Shown: positions 54,961 to 64,000 of the stretch, piece by piece
How positions within the stretch are numbered: the stretch's first letter is position 1
How the letters are laid out: each line of letters starts with the position of its first letter
Assembly: GCF_017352155.2 (NCBI RefSeq)
Contig: NZ_CP071462.1
Coordinates: 1,178,001-1,242,000 of the forward strand
Reading direction: 5' to 3'
Source: Haloterrigena alkaliphila
Lineage (GTDB): Archaea > Halobacteriota > Halobacteria > Halobacteriales > Natrialbaceae
Length of the DNA: 64,000 nt
Translations under genes and position numbers: made by a program
Notes under the pieces: generated by a model
Database searches by the model: none
Told to the model about the DNA's origin: nothing
Seen by the model: the letters and a program-made list of their open reading frames with translations, nothing else

Positions 54961-55128
54961 ATGCCCTATCAATTCTCGTGTTCGAAAGGCAACTGTCAGT
55001 TCATGGTTCGCTCGAGCAGTTCCGACGAGGTGGAACGACTGGTGCGAGCGCACGTGCGGATGACCCACAACGGCCGGATCGCAGTCGCCGATATCGAACG
55101 CGAGACGGACCGCATCGAACTGGCCTGA
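54961..55128 (+). CDS. DUF1059 family small metal-binding protein
   Basis: This 55-residue protein reads MPYQFSCSKGNCQFMVRSSS and continues with H-V-R-M-T-H. It has C-x4-C and H-x4-H spacing (Cys7, Cys12, His31, His36), which matches the DUF1059 zinc-binding fold. The length is typical. It is too short to be picked up by length filters. It precedes the Orc/Cdc6 gene on the same strand with 115 nt between. Function unknown. Confidence 0.85.
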   Translation: MPYQFSCSKGNCQFMVRSSSSDEVERLVRAHVRMTHNGRIAVADIERETDRIELA

Positions 55129-55243
55129 CGGCGGCCACTCGGGGGACCGAGCGGCGTCGAATCGGTCGAAGATCGTCCGGACGAGGCCGAACGGTGGCGG
55201 TCGCTGCGAAGAACTAAGTAGCTCCGACAGCGTGGTGAAAGTG

Positions 55244-56374
55244 ATGGTGGACGACCCCGACGAGGGGATGTTGTCGTGGGACGAATCCGTGTTCAGGAAC
55301 GAGCACGTCTTCGAAATCGACTACGTCCCCGAGACGTTCAAGCACCGCGAGGGCCAGACCCAGAGCCTGACGTACGCGCTTCGGCCGGCGGTGCGCGGGT
55401 CGCGACCGCTGAACGTCGTGGTCCGCGGACCGCCCGGCACCGGGAAGACCACGGCCATTCAGAAACTGTTCGACGAGGTGGGCGCCCAGACCAGCGACGT
55501 CCGCACGATCCGCGTCAACTGTCAGGTCAACGCGACGCGCTACTCGGTGTTCTCGCGGCTGTTCGAGGGGACGTTCGACTACGAACCGCCCTCCTCGGGG
55601 ATCTCGTTCAAGAAGCTGTTCGGCCAGATCGCCGAGAAACTCGTCGAGGAGGACCGCGTCCTCGTCGTCGCGCTGGACGACGTCAACTACCTCTTCTACG
55701 AAAATGAGGCTTCGGACACGCTGTACTCGCTGTTGCGAGCCCACGAGGAGTACCCCGGCGCCAAGATCGGCGTCGTCGTCGTCTCCTCCGATCCCGCCCT
55801 GAACGTCATCGACGAACTCGACTCGCGGGTCCAGAGCGTCTTCCGGCCCGAAGACGTCTACTTCCCCGTCTACGATCAGCCCGAGATCGTCGACATCCTC
55901 GACGAACGCGTCCAGCGGGGCTTCCACGACGGCGTCATCTCCCGGGAGACCCTCGAGCACGTCGCCGAACTCACGGCCGACAGCGGCGACCTCCGGGTCG
56001 GGATCGACCTGCTGCGCCGGGCCGGGCTGAACGCCGAGATGCGCGCCAGCCGCACCGTCGAGATGGAGGACGTCGAAGACGCCTACGAGAAGTCCAAGTA
56101 CATCAACCTCTCGCGCTCGCTGTCGGGGCTGACCGACACCGAGCAGGCGCTACTCGAGGTGATCGCCCACAACGACGGTGAACAGGCCGGCGACGTCTAC
56201 GACGCCTTCCACGAACAGACCGACCTCGGCTACACGCGCTACTCCGAGATCGTCAACAAACTCGACCAGTTGGGGCTGATCGACGCCGACTACGCCGAGG
56301 TCGACGGCCGCGGACGCTCGCGGTCGCTGACGCTGTCCTACGAGAAGGACGCGGTGCTCGATCGACTCGAGTAA
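55244..56374 (+). CDS. orc: Orc1/Cdc6-type replication initiator
   Basis: The 376-residue AAA+ protein has Walker A V-R-G-P-P-G-T-G-K-T-T (about residue 60), Walker B L-V-V-A-L-D-D-V-N-Y (about 140), sensor 1 V-V-V-S-S-D-P, sensor 2 D-L-R-V-G-I-D-L-L-R-R-A-G and a C-terminal winged helix (about 300–376). It should bind origin DNA or load MCM. I see no clear ORB-type inverted repeats in the flanking intergenic spaces, so it may act at another origin. Chosen start: ATG at 55244, about 30 nt after a TATA-like ACTAAGTAG; GTG codons at 55232 and 55241 are in frame. Confidence 0.93.
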   Translation: MVDDPDEGMLSWDESVFRNEHVFEIDYVPETFKHREGQTQSLTYALRPAVRGSRPLNVVVRGPPGTGKTTAIQKLFDEVGAQTSDVRTIRVNCQVNATRYSVFSRLFEGTFDYEPPSSGISFKKLFGQIAEKLVEEDRVLVVALDDVNYLFYENEASDTLYSLLRAHEEYPGAKIGVVVVSSDPALNVIDELDSRVQSVFRPEDVYFPVYDQPEIVDILDERVQRGFHDGVISRETLEHVAELTADSGDLRVGIDLLRRAGLNAEMRASRTVEMEDVEDAYEKSKYINLSRSLSGLTDTEQALLEVIAHNDGEQAGDVYDAFHEQTDLGYTRYSEIVNKLDQLGLIDADYAEVDGRGRSRSLTLSYEKDAVLDRLE

Positions 56375-56481
56375 GGGCGATCGACGAGACGCGGCGAGAT
56401 TACGCGGACTATTTCTCGCAGCACGACGGACGAGCGCAATGCTGGCCGCGGCCTTAACCACCGATGCGTCGTACTCGCGGT

Positions 56482-57633
56482 ATGCCCTCGCTGCTCGTCT
56501 ACGGCTCGTACGGCTTCGTCGGGAACCTGATCGCCGAGGAGGCGATCGACCGCGGGTTGGACCCGATCCTCGCCGGCCGCGACCGCGAACGGGTCCGCGA
56601 ACAGGTCGACGAACTGGGCCAGCCGGGCCGACGCTTCTCGCTCGGGGACCCCGTAACCGTCGCGACGGCCCTCGAGGACGTCGACTGCGTCCTCAACTGC
56701 GCGGGACCGTTCTCGAACACCGCCGAAGCGCTCGTCGAGGGCTGTCTGCGAAGCGAGACGGACTACGTCGACATCACCGGCGAGATTCCGGTCATCGAGG
56801 CGATCCACGACCGCGACGGCGAGGCGACCGGCGTCGGCGTCACGCTGCTACCGGCGGCCGCCCTCTCGACGATTCCGATGGACTGTCTGGCCGCCCACCT
56901 CGCCGAGCGATTGCCGGACGCGACACACCTCGCGCTCGGCGTCGACTCGTTCCGCGTGCCCTCGATCGGGACGCTCCGGACGGTGCTCGAGGGGGCCGAC
57001 ACCGAGGATGCCGTCCGCCGCGACGGCGACCTCGAGAGCGCACCCACGGGGTGGAAGACGCGCGAGATCGATTTCGGCCGCGGCCAGCGGCCGGCAGTGA
57101 CGATGCCGATGGGCGATATCTCGACGGCCCACTACACGACCGGAATCCCGAACGTCGAGATGTACGCGGTGATGCCCCAGCCCGCTCGCCTCGCGCTACG
57201 GTCGCATCGCTACCTCTCGCCGCTGTTCGAGTCGAAACCGGTGCGCTGGACGCTGAAACAGCTGGTCGGCGTCCGCGACGGCCCCTCCGAGCGGGCGCGC
57301 GAACGAGGGTCGGCGTACGTCTGGGGCGAGGCGCGCGTCGAACGCGGAGACGAGGAAGCCGACCGAGACGGCGAAGGCGGCGCGGACGGTGCAGACGGTA
57401 AGGGCGGCGAGCGCGTCGTCTCCCGGCTGGTAACGCCCGATCCGTACGTCGTCACCGTCGACGGCGCGGTGACGGTCGCCGAGCGAGTGCTCGCGGACGA
57501 CGCCGACGCCGGGTTCCAGACGCCCGCCGGCGCGTTCGGACCGGAATTGGTCTTCGAACTCGAGGGCGTGGAAGGCTTCTTCGACGAGGAGACGCCGGAG
57601 GGTGCGTCACCGGTGAACCCGCTGCTCCAGTGA
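56482..57633 (+). CDS. Saccharopine dehydrogenase-like / trans-acting enoyl reductase family protein
   Basis: This 383-residue oxidoreductase has an N-terminal Rossmann motif Y-G-S-Y-G-F-V-G-N-L, followed by A-G-R-D-R-E-R-V and V-L-N-C-A-G-P-F. D-Y-V-D-I-T-G-E-I-P-V is the family-typical saccharopine-dehydrogenase loop. A linker of acidic Gly/Asp residues occurs near 285–305. Function in haloarchaea is unknown; homologues are linked to lipid or wax reductions. The ATG at 56482 is chosen because the Rossmann motif starts right after it. Confidence 0.85.
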   Translation: MPSLLVYGSYGFVGNLIAEEAIDRGLDPILAGRDRERVREQVDELGQPGRRFSLGDPVTVATALEDVDCVLNCAGPFSNTAEALVEGCLRSETDYVDITGEIPVIEAIHDRDGEATGVGVTLLPAAALSTIPMDCLAAHLAERLPDATHLALGVDSFRVPSIGTLRTVLEGADTEDAVRRDGDLESAPTGWKTREIDFGRGQRPAVTMPMGDISTAHYTTGIPNVEMYAVMPQPARLALRSHRYLSPLFESKPVRWTLKQLVGVRDGPSERARERGSAYVWGEARVERGDEEADRDGEGGADGADGKGGERVVSRLVTPDPYVVTVDGAVTVAERVLADDADAGFQTPAGAFGPELVFELEGVEGFFDEETPEGASPVNPLLQ

Positions 57634-57730
57634 GGTCGCTCGAGACGTACACCGAACGCCATCGACACGAACCACCCCGAATCCTCGAGTGAGCGATGGA
57701 GTGCGATCGGCGGCGAAAATAGCGACCGCT

Positions 57731-57997
57731 TCAGGCCTGATCGACCTGTTCGCGGTAGTCCTCGACTTCCTCGATCGCCTCCTCGACCTTGTCTCGCGTG
57801 TTGCCGTCGGCTTGCTCGCGGACCTGCCGGAGGGTGTTGAGCCGCTCGTCCAGAATCGCGTGATCGGGTGCGCTGTCGCTCATCACGTAGTCGGCGAACG
57901 CGTCGGTCGTCTCGCGAATGTCGCCGCGGACGTCGTCGTCGGCCGACTTCGCCGCTTCCTCGAGGTCGTCGCGGGCCTGCTGGAGTTGCTCTGTCAT
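57731..57997 (-). CDS. Small helical protein (DUF7553-like)
   Basis: An 88-residue, entirely charged and helical protein: M-T-E-Q-L-Q-Q-A-R-D-D-L-E-E-A-A-K, then V-E-E-A-I-E-E-V-E-D-Y-R-E-Q. No Cys or His. The start at 57997 lies about 27 nt after a TATA-like CCGTTATGG; an upstream Met at 58024 would be the TATA region itself. It could be a helical-bundle partner protein. The family name is from layout. Confidence 0.75.
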   Translation of the reverse strand: MTEQLQQARDDLEEAAKSADDDVRGDIRETTDAFADYVMSDSAPDHAILDERLNTLRQVREQADGNTRDKVEEAIEEVEDYREQVDQA

Positions 57998-58114
57998 GAT
58001 CGGATCCAGGGCGAGGCCACCCATAACGGTTGGGCGGGCATTGTCTACGTTCGTCTATTCGAATGGGATGAGGATGCCGTTTCGTGATTACGTTCCCGAC
58101 GCTGAACGGGTCGA

Positions 58115-58240
58115 GACCACCACGAAAGCCCCTGCCGTTGTCGACCACTCCGGGCCTCGTTGCGCGCGCTCCCTTTGGTCGCGTGCTTACATCGTCCGGG
58201 AGGGATCGACAACGGCAGCCCCTTTCATTCCCACCCGCGG
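58115..58240 (-). repeat. Structured repeat, family 1, copy 3 (covarying stem)
   Basis: Minus-strand copy: head GGTGGGAATGAAAGGGGCTG (58216–58235), tail CAGGGGCTTTCGTGGTGG (58117–58134). CTGCCGTTGTCGAT pairs with GTCGACAACGGCAG; only the last pair is a G·U. Interior: GGACGATGTAAGCAC. Together with copy 2 it forms a head-to-head inverted pair, 25–30 nt apart. Confidence 0.85.
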
Positions 58241-58260
58241 TGGCATGATCGGCCAGCCGG

Positions 58261-58385
58261 TATGGGTGGGAATGAAAGGGGCTGCTGCTATCGAGGAAGG
58301 CCGACGACGTAAGCACCGCAAGCCGAAGGCTGAGGAGCGCAGCAAGTCGCCCGACTCGATAGCAGCAGGGGCTTTCGTAGTGGTA
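58261..58385 (+). repeat. Structured repeat, family 1, copy 2 (covarying stem)
   Basis: GGTGGGAATGAAAGGGGCTG at the head and CAGGGGCTTTCGTAGTGG at the tail. CTGCTGCTATCGAG (58282–58295) pairs perfectly with CTCGATAGCAGCAG (58355–58368); GAAAG (58274–58278) pairs with CTTTC (58372–58376). GGG faces GGG between these helices. Interior: CGACGACGTAAGCACCGC. It ends about 90 nt before uvrB. Confidence 0.85.
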
Positions 58386-58474
58386 GTGACCATCACTACA
58401 ATTCCGATCTCACACGCAAACGCGACTCCACCCAATGCGAGCGCGTAAAGTAGCTCGAGGCCCTGATCCCGCTA

Positions 58475-60541
58475 ATGAGCGATTCCGATTCTCGCGGTCC
58501 CCTCCAGCCGGATCGTCCCGACGTCGATCGGCCGTTCGCGGTCGACGCCCCCTTCGAGCCCGCGGGCGATCAGCCCGAAGCGATCGCGCAGTTAGCCGAG
58601 GGGTTCCAACAGGGCATGGACAGGCAGACCCTGCTCGGGGTGACCGGCTCCGGGAAGACCAACACCGTCTCGTGGGTGATCGAGGAGGTCCAGAAGCCGA
58701 CGCTGGTGATCGCCCACAACAAGACGCTGGCGGCGCAGTTGTACGAGGAGTTCCGGAACCTCTTTCCGGAGAACGCCGTCGAGTACTTCGTCTCCTACTA
58801 CGACTACTACCAGCCCGAAGCCTACGTCGAGCAGAGCGACACCTACATCGACAAGGACGCCTCGATCAACGACGAGATCGACCGCCTGCGCCACTCCGCG
58901 ACGCGCTCGCTGCTCACGCGGGAAGACGTCATCGTGGTCGCGAGCGTCTCCGCCATCTACGGCCTCGGTGACCCGCGAAACTACGTCGACATGTCCCTGC
59001 GACTCGAGGTCGGCGAGGAGGTCGGTCGCGACGAACTCCTCAAGCGGCTGGTCGATCTGAACTACGAGCGCAACGACGTCGACTTCACGCAGGGCACCTT
59101 CCGCGTCCGGGGCGACACCGTCGAGATCTACCCGATGTACGGCCGCTACGCCGTCCGCGTGGAGCTGTGGGGCGACGAGATCGACCGCATGGTCAAGGTC
59201 GACCCCCTCGAGGGCAAGACCCAGGGCGACCAGCAGGCCGTGCTCGTCCACCCCGCGGAGCACTACTCGATTCCCGAGACCACGCTCGAGGACGCGATGG
59301 ACGAGATCCGCGAGGACCTCGACAGTCGCATCTCCTACTTCGAGCGCAAGGGGGACATGATCGCCGCCCAGCGCATCGAAGAGCGGACGAGTTTCGACCT
59401 CGAGATGATGCAGGAGACGGGCTACTGTTCGGGCATCGAGAACTACTCGGTCTACCTCTCGGATCGGGAGTCCGGCGAGGCCCCCTACACGCTGCTGGAC
59501 TACTTCCCGGACGACTTCCTGACCGTGGTCGACGAGTCCCACGTCACCCTCCCGCAGGTCCGCGGGCAGTACGCCGGCGACAAGTCCCGGAAGGACTCGC
59601 TGGTCGAGAACGGGTTCCGACTGCCCACAGCGTACGACAACCGGCCCCTCACGTTCGAGGAGTTCCAGGAGAAGACCAACCAGACGCTGTACGTCTCGGC
59701 GACGCCCGGCGACTACGAGCGCGAGGAGAGCGAGCAGATCGTCGAGCAGATCGTTCGTCCCACCCACCTCGTCGACCCCGAGATCGAGGTCTCGCCGGCC
59801 AGCGGACAGATCGACGACCTGATGGACCGCATCGACGAGCGCATCGAGCGCGACGAGCGCACCCTCGTCACCACCCTCACCAAGCGGATGGCCGAGGACC
59901 TGACCGAGTACCTCGAGGAGGCAGGCGTCGACGTGGCCTACATGCACGACGAGACGGACACCCTCGAGCGCCACGAGATCATCCGCTCGCTGCGACTGGG
60001 AGAGATCGACGTCCTCGTCGGCATCAACCTCCTGCGGGAGGGGCTGGACATCCCCGAGGTCTCGCTGGTGGCGATCTTAGACGCTGACCAGGAGGGATTC
60101 CTCCGGAGCGAAACGACGCTCGTCCAGACGATGGGACGGGCCGCCCGAAACGTCAACGGAAAGGTCGTCCTCTACGCCGACGACCCCTCGAACGCGATGG
60201 AATCGGCCATCGAGGAGACCCAGCGGCGCCGCGAGATCCAGCAAGCGTACAACGAGGAGCACGGTTTCGAACCCACCACGATCGAGAAGGAGGTCGGCGA
60301 GACCAACCTGCCCGGCAGCAAGACCGAGACCACAAAGGTCTCGGGCCGCGAGATCGAAGACGAAGAGGAGGCCGAACGCTACATCGCCGAACTCGAGGAC
60401 CGCATGGAGGAGGCCGCGAGCAACCTCGAGTTCGAGTTAGCGGCCGATATCCGCGACCGCATCCGCGAAGTGCGCGAGGAGTTCGAACTCGGGGGCAGTG
60501 GCGAGGACGAGGGGATCGCGCCGCCGACCGAGGAGTTCTGA
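58475..60541 (+). CDS. uvrB: Excinuclease ABC subunit B
   Basis: The 688-residue damage-recognition helicase of nucleotide excision repair. Walker A is G-V-T-G-S-G-K-T-N near residue 55, and the beta-hairpin [11 protein letters not shown] is near 107. D-E-S-H-V-T-L-P-Q and the helicase motif Q-T-M-G-R-A-A-R-N are present. The C-terminal UVR motif ([11 protein letters not shown]) near 640 binds UvrC. Length and order are normal. UvrA and UvrC are not in the window. It is preceded by the repeat pair of family 1, 90 nt upstream. Confidence 0.97.
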   Translation: MSDSDSRGPLQPDRPDVDRPFAVDAPFEPAGDQPEAIAQLAEGFQQGMDRQTLLGVTGSGKTNTVSWVIEEVQKPTLVIAHNKTLAAQLYEEFRNLFPENAVEYFVSYYDYYQPEAYVEQSDTYIDKDASINDEIDRLRHSATRSLLTREDVIVVASVSAIYGLGDPRNYVDMSLRLEVGEEVGRDELLKRLVDLNYERNDVDFTQGTFRVRGDTVEIYPMYGRYAVRVELWGDEIDRMVKVDPLEGKTQGDQQAVLVHPAEHYSIPETTLEDAMDEIREDLDSRISYFERKGDMIAAQRIEERTSFDLEMMQETGYCSGIENYSVYLSDRESGEAPYTLLDYFPDDFLTVVDESHVTLPQVRGQYAGDKSRKDSLVENGFRLPTAYDNRPLTFEEFQEKTNQTLYVSATPGDYEREESEQIVEQIVRPTHLVDPEIEVSPASGQIDDLMDRIDERIERDERTLVTTLTKRMAEDLTEYLEEAGVDVAYMHDETDTLERHEIIRSLRLGEIDVLVGINLLREGLDIPEVSLVAILDADQEGFLRSETTLVQTMGRAARNVNGKVVLYADDPSNAMESAIEETQRRREIQQAYNEEHGFEPTTIEKEVGETNLPGSKTETTKVSGREIEDEEEAERYIAELEDRMEEAASNLEFELAADIRDRIREVREEFELGGSGEDEGIAPPTEEF

Positions 60542-60845
60542 GAGCGGACGGCAGCGGCCACCGGTCGTTCGCAGCGATTACGATCCGACCGACGACGGGG
60601 ACGCGAGATCACGACAGACTGAGGAGTTAGATCGCGTCACGAACGAGTCACAGTACCAGACGTTCGTTCCGGGTTTAGTCCACGAGAAATTAGATCGATC
60701 GCAGTACAGTCTACAGTCGACGGTCCTGGTCGTATTTCCCGTTTCGAACTGTCGTACAGATATCGTGTCACGAGTTATACCATCCGGATTCTCCGATTTA
60801 CCATCCAATAGAAACTATTATAATATAATAATGTAATGATATTCT
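60542..60845. other. Intergenic region before the vWA protein gene
   Basis: 304 bases, AT-rich near the 3' side (a TATTATAATATAATAATG run ends at 60836). No gene is supported. The TATA-like run lies close to the ATG at 60846, leaving a short or no leader. Confidence 0.5.
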
Positions 60846-63800
60846 ATGGAAGTTTCAGGGGGAAAATGGATTGCATTATTCTTCGCAGTGCTCGTGGCGA
60901 CGACACTGATTGTCACGCCCGCACTCGCGAGTGGACCGAGCGCAGCATCGTCCGAAGACCAGTTCGCGTCGGTTCCGGATCAGGCGAACGCGAACGGACC
61001 TCCGGGAAAATCGAACAGCGGCGGGCCGCCAAGGCACGACCGCGGTGACAGTGCGAACGTCACGGTTCCCGACCTTGACGCCAACTCTACCGTCGAACTT
61101 CTCCTCGACGCGCGGGATCGACTCGAGCGTCTCGACGTCGCAGACGAATCCACCGTAGGGATTCGGGACGACGCTATCGAATCGATAAACAGGTCCGCCG
61201 CCGCATACCGCCATCGGATATTCGCCGACTCGCCGGCCGCGTTCGATCACGTTCGGGACGCCCAGCGGGACCTCGACCGATTGGCCGCGAAAACCGAGGG
61301 GGAGAGCGCCGACGAGATCGAACGCGCGAACGACGAATTGGCTCGGGCGAGCAATCTGAGCGCGCGCCTCGCGACGCGCGAAGCGTACGAACTGGTCGCC
61401 GAGTACGAGGGCGAATTCAATAACCGCGGGCAACGACAGAAGGCCGAGAGCGCTCTCGGAAACGCCGGGGACGCGATCGAGCGCGGCGACGACGCCGCCG
61501 GTGCAGACGCGACGACCCAGTACCGGAAGGCGTGGAAACAGGCGGCGAAGGCGATAACGACTGTCGAGGCGAACACGGGGCCCGACCTATCGCTCACGCA
61601 GGGACGAGCGATCGAACGAAACGGAAGCGTGCATGTCGCGGCGCGGATACAGATCACCGACGTTCGTCCGTACGCATACGATGAAGCCGACGTGACGATC
61701 GACGGCGGCGAATCAAGGAGCGTCAATCTGTCGGCGTCTCCCCTCGCGGGCGGCACGGCAAGCGGAGTCACACTGATCGAACTCGATTCCACGCTCGATG
61801 ACCGAACAGTCACCGTGTCGGCGGCATCGACGCGCGACCCGGACCGGACCGTCGAGGGAACGCTCACGCTCAGCGTTGACGAAGACGAAGTTGCTCGGCC
61901 ACGACCCGATCCGGACGAGTATCGCGAGGTATCAGTCTCGGACCCGGAGTCCGGTGCGACCGTTGACGTCGGCGGTGACGGACTCCATGAGGGCGATATT
62001 TCAGTCACGAATCGAACGCCCGACACCGACCCAGAGTATCGCGCTGGCCCGGTCGTTCACATCGAGAACCGGCGGCCGATCGATCGGGCGACCGTGAGAA
62101 TTCCTCTCGACGCGGGAATCGATCCGAACGACGAGAACCTCACGGTAGTCAAGTGGGATCCCCACGACAATGAAACGTGGCGGCCGGTCGAGACGACGAT
62201 CGACGCCGACGAGGGCGTTGCAATCGCTGAGGTCGAATCGTTCTCGTACTTCTCAATCTTCCTCTCGGACTCGAACGAGCCTGATAACCGCGGTCTCTGC
62301 TATACCTCACCCGGTTGCGATATCCTCACACTCAAGGACGAACACCTCGTCACAGGCGGCGGGGACGACGGGGCGGGAGATCCCCAGCAGACGGACTTCG
62401 TGTTCGTGATGGACGAAAGCGGTTCGATGAGTGGCTCGCCGATCTACTACTCTCGACTGGCCGCGAAGCGCTTTGTCGACGCGCTGCTCGACGGCGACCG
62501 AGCCGGACTCGTCGGATACGATTCGAACGCGAACCTGCTTCAGGAACTGACGCGCGATCACGACTCCCTGAACGCGAGCATCGAGTCACTGTCCGCTGGC
62601 GGCGGTACACACACGGAAGCGGGACTTCGAACAGGGCTTCAGCACCTCGAGGCGAACGGGATGGAGAACCGGTCGCAGGTGATGCTCCTGTTATCGGATG
62701 GAAAGTCGAACTACGGGTCGTATCCGCGACGCGTCGCTGAAGACGCCGCCGACCGCGGGATCCAGATCAGCACCGTCGGACTCGGGAACAGCATCGACGA
62801 AGACGAATTGCGGAGCATCGCCGACAGTACGGGCGGCGATTACTATCACGTCGCGGACGAGAAGGACCTCCCAGAGACGTTCGAACGGGTCGCCGAGAAT
62901 GAGTCCGAACCGATACTCAAGGACACCAGTGACGACGGCATTCCGGACGCTGTCGCCGACGCGAACCTATACGTCCCCGATCCGCGGGGCGGTGGGATCG
63001 TCGACATGCCGCTGTCCATCAACCCGGACGTGCGCGACACCAGCGGTGACGGACTGCCCGACAACGAGCAAGTCGATACCGACTACACAGTCTATCAGGA
63101 CGACGGCGAATGGAAACTCAGAGCGACGGTCGACGAATACCACGCGCGTCCGTCGAAGGCTGATACCGATGGGGATACGCTCACCGATTACGAGGAACGC
63201 AGGCTCTGGGGAACGAACCCGCTCAGGATGGACACGTCCAGCGACGGTTTCATCGATCCGATCGATCCGTACCCGACCGAGGACAGTTCGCCGCCGGAGG
63301 TTCGTCTCTCTTCGGCGGACTTCACCGAGGGGGTTCTGGTCGCGGTGGACGATAAGTCGGCAATCGAATCGGTCGAAGGGAACCCGTACTACGATCCACC
63401 GTGGCCCGCCGACTCGACGTGGGATTCGAGCCAAGCGACAACGTACGACCTCGACGACGAACTCGGCGATATCGAGAAGTGGGTCTACAAGAACCTCGGT
63501 ATGGTACGGGACGACGACGACTACTCGATCGAGTTCGACACCCATTGGGGTACCAGCCCGGAGAAGTACTACGTCAACGTGACTGACGAATACGACAACG
63601 AGGTTTCATTCCTGGTCGAGGTGGACGCTAACGGAGCGGAACTAGCGAAAGCAGGGGTCGTCGCCGGCGGAACGGTCTCGATGCCCGTCGACGGACCGAC
63701 CGCACCGGCGAGCGCGGTCGTGGGTATCCTGACACTGGTCGGAAGCGGCACGATACTGATCGCGAGCGAACAGGGGTACTTCGGATCGTCGTCTCAGGTC

Positions 63801-64000
63801 GAAGAAGTTCCCGTAGACGATATCCATCAGAGCACGGAGCGGACGTGGGAAACGAACGACGGAACTGAGATCGCGCTGCCTACCGGTGAGATCCACGAGC
63901 AGTCCTACTACACCGACCACGTGCGCGGATACGGCTGGGAGTACATCCAGGAGACGACGTCGCTCACTCAGACGGCGCTCGGGTATGCGATCCTGACCCA
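60846..64000 (+). CDS. Large secreted vWA protein with calcium-binding repeats (partial)
   Basis: The frame is open from an ATG at 60846 to the window end, at least 1,051 residues. A Sec signal peptide ends near residue 28 (T-P-A-L-A-S). A helical domain is at about 75–230. A beta domain leads to a von Willebrand A domain with MIDAS D-E-S-G-S-M-S near residue 523 and the T-E-A-G-L and L-S-D-G-K-S strands. Thrombospondin-type-3-like calcium loops follow: D-T-S-D-D-G-I-P-D (about 693), D-T-S-G-D-G-L-P-D, D-T-D-G-D-T-L-T-D and D-T-S-S-D-G-F-I-D (about 796). A hydrophobic Gly/Ala segment at about 935–975 may be a membrane or pre-toxin region. The C-terminus is outside, so its effector domain, if any, is unseen. 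Confidence 0.85.
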   Translation, partial: MEVSGGKWIALFFAVLVATTLIVTPALASGPSAASSEDQFASVPDQANANGPPGKSNSGGPPRHDRGDSANVTVPDLDANSTVELLLDARDRLERLDVADESTVGIRDDAIESINRSAAAYRHRIFADSPAAFDHVRDAQRDLDRLAAKTEGESADEIERANDELARASNLSARLATREAYELVAEYEGEFNNRGQRQKAESALGNAGDAIERGDDAAGADATTQYRKAWKQAAKAITTVEANTGPDLSLTQGRAIERNGSVHVAARIQITDVRPYAYDEADVTIDGGESRSVNLSASPLAGGTASGVTLIELDSTLDDRTVTVSAASTRDPDRTVEGTLTLSVDEDEVARPRPDPDEYREVSVSDPESGATVDVGGDGLHEGDISVTNRTPDTDPEYRAGPVVHIENRRPIDRATVRIPLDAGIDPNDENLTVVKWDPHDNETWRPVETTIDADEGVAIAEVESFSYFSIFLSDSNEPDNRGLCYTSPGCDILTLKDEHLVTGGGDDGAGDPQQTDFVFVMDESGSMSGSPIYYSRLAAKRFVDALLDGDRAGLVGYDSNANLLQELTRDHDSLNASIESLSAGGGTHTEAGLRTGLQHLEANGMENRSQVMLLLSDGKSNYGSYPRRVAEDAADRGIQISTVGLGNSIDEDELRSIADSTGGDYYHVADEKDLPETFERVAENESEPILKDTSDDGIPDAVADANLYVPDPRGGGIVDMPLSINPDVRDTSGDGLPDNEQVDTDYTVYQDDGEWKLRATVDEYHARPSKADTDGDTLTDYEERRLWGTNPLRMDTSSDGFIDPIDPYPTEDSSPPEVRLSSADFTEGVLVAVDDKSAIESVEGNPYYDPPWPADSTWDSSQATTYDLDDELGDIEKWVYKNLGMVRDDDDYSIEFDTHWGTSPEKYYVNVTDEYDNEVSFLVEVDANGAELAKAGVVAGGTVSMPVDGPTAPASAVVGILTLVGSGTILIASEQGYFGSSSQVEEVPVDDIHQSTERTWETNDGTEIALPTGEIHEQSYYTDHVRGYGWEYIQETTSLTQTALGYAILT

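Overview
The window is chromosomal DNA of a halophilic archaeon (class Halobacteria). This rests on the strongly acidic, GC-rich coding style, the rRNA operon order 16S–tRNA-Ala–23S–5S–tRNA-Cys, TATA boxes 25–30 nt before start codons with little or no leader, an MC1 chromosomal protein, an Orc/Cdc6, a UbiA prenyltransferase and an archaeal splicing endonuclease. The style suggests the Natrialbales, but that is inference.

Layout. Bases 1–406 hold the 5' part of a primase-polymerase-like gene, probably the edge of an element integrated at tRNA-Cys. Bases 526–6500 are a complete rrn operon on the minus strand with processing stems and four promoter repeats. Bases 6829–16455 hold a small regulator/membrane pair, a two-domain multicopper oxidase and a 2-oxoacid dehydrogenase complex (E1 alpha, E1 beta, E2, E3, with lipoyl synthase upstream) interrupted by a nucleotidyltransferase-like gene pair. 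Bases 16650–27067 carry membrane proteins, a Ski2-like helicase, a HAD phosphatase, a DJ-1 protein, a redoxin lipoprotein and three secreted or membrane-anchored proteins. Bases 27259–35255 hold a NucS-N/zinc-ribbon protein, endA, a divergent tubulin-family protein, an ornithine cyclodeaminase homologue, a methyltransferase of DNA repair, a TIR/deoxyribosyltransferase-like protein with a divergent regulator, and trpS. Bases 35413–42007 hold a BNR propeller protein, an AAC(3)-like protein, a disordered acidic protein, a sensor kinase and a UbiA enzyme. Bases 42242–45758 are pheS–pheT preceded by a Phe-rich leader ORF. Bases 45991–64000 hold an AbrB-like protein, MC1, NarK, a SagB-type oxidoreductase, a MutS-like ATPase, an MFS permease, a DUF1059 protein, Orc/Cdc6, a saccharopine-dehydrogenase-like protein, uvrB and a large secreted vWA protein cut by the window end.

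Most notable: (1) a leaderless 28-codon ORF ending Phe-Gly-Phe-Phe-Phe-Ala-Arg before pheST, with an 11-bp stem whose 3' arm covers the first Phe codon, a candidate archaeal attenuation-like control; (2) a ~130-nt repeat family in three copies whose 14-bp stem changes sequence between copies while staying paired; (3) a second ~141-bp structured repeat family in two copies; (4) the probable integrated element at the end of the rrn operon. EndA and its probable bulge-helix-bulge substrates in pre-rRNA are in the same window.

There is no CRISPR array, no recognisable transposase and no rRNA gene other than the rrn set. All database-dependent statements are from family knowledge and were not searched.
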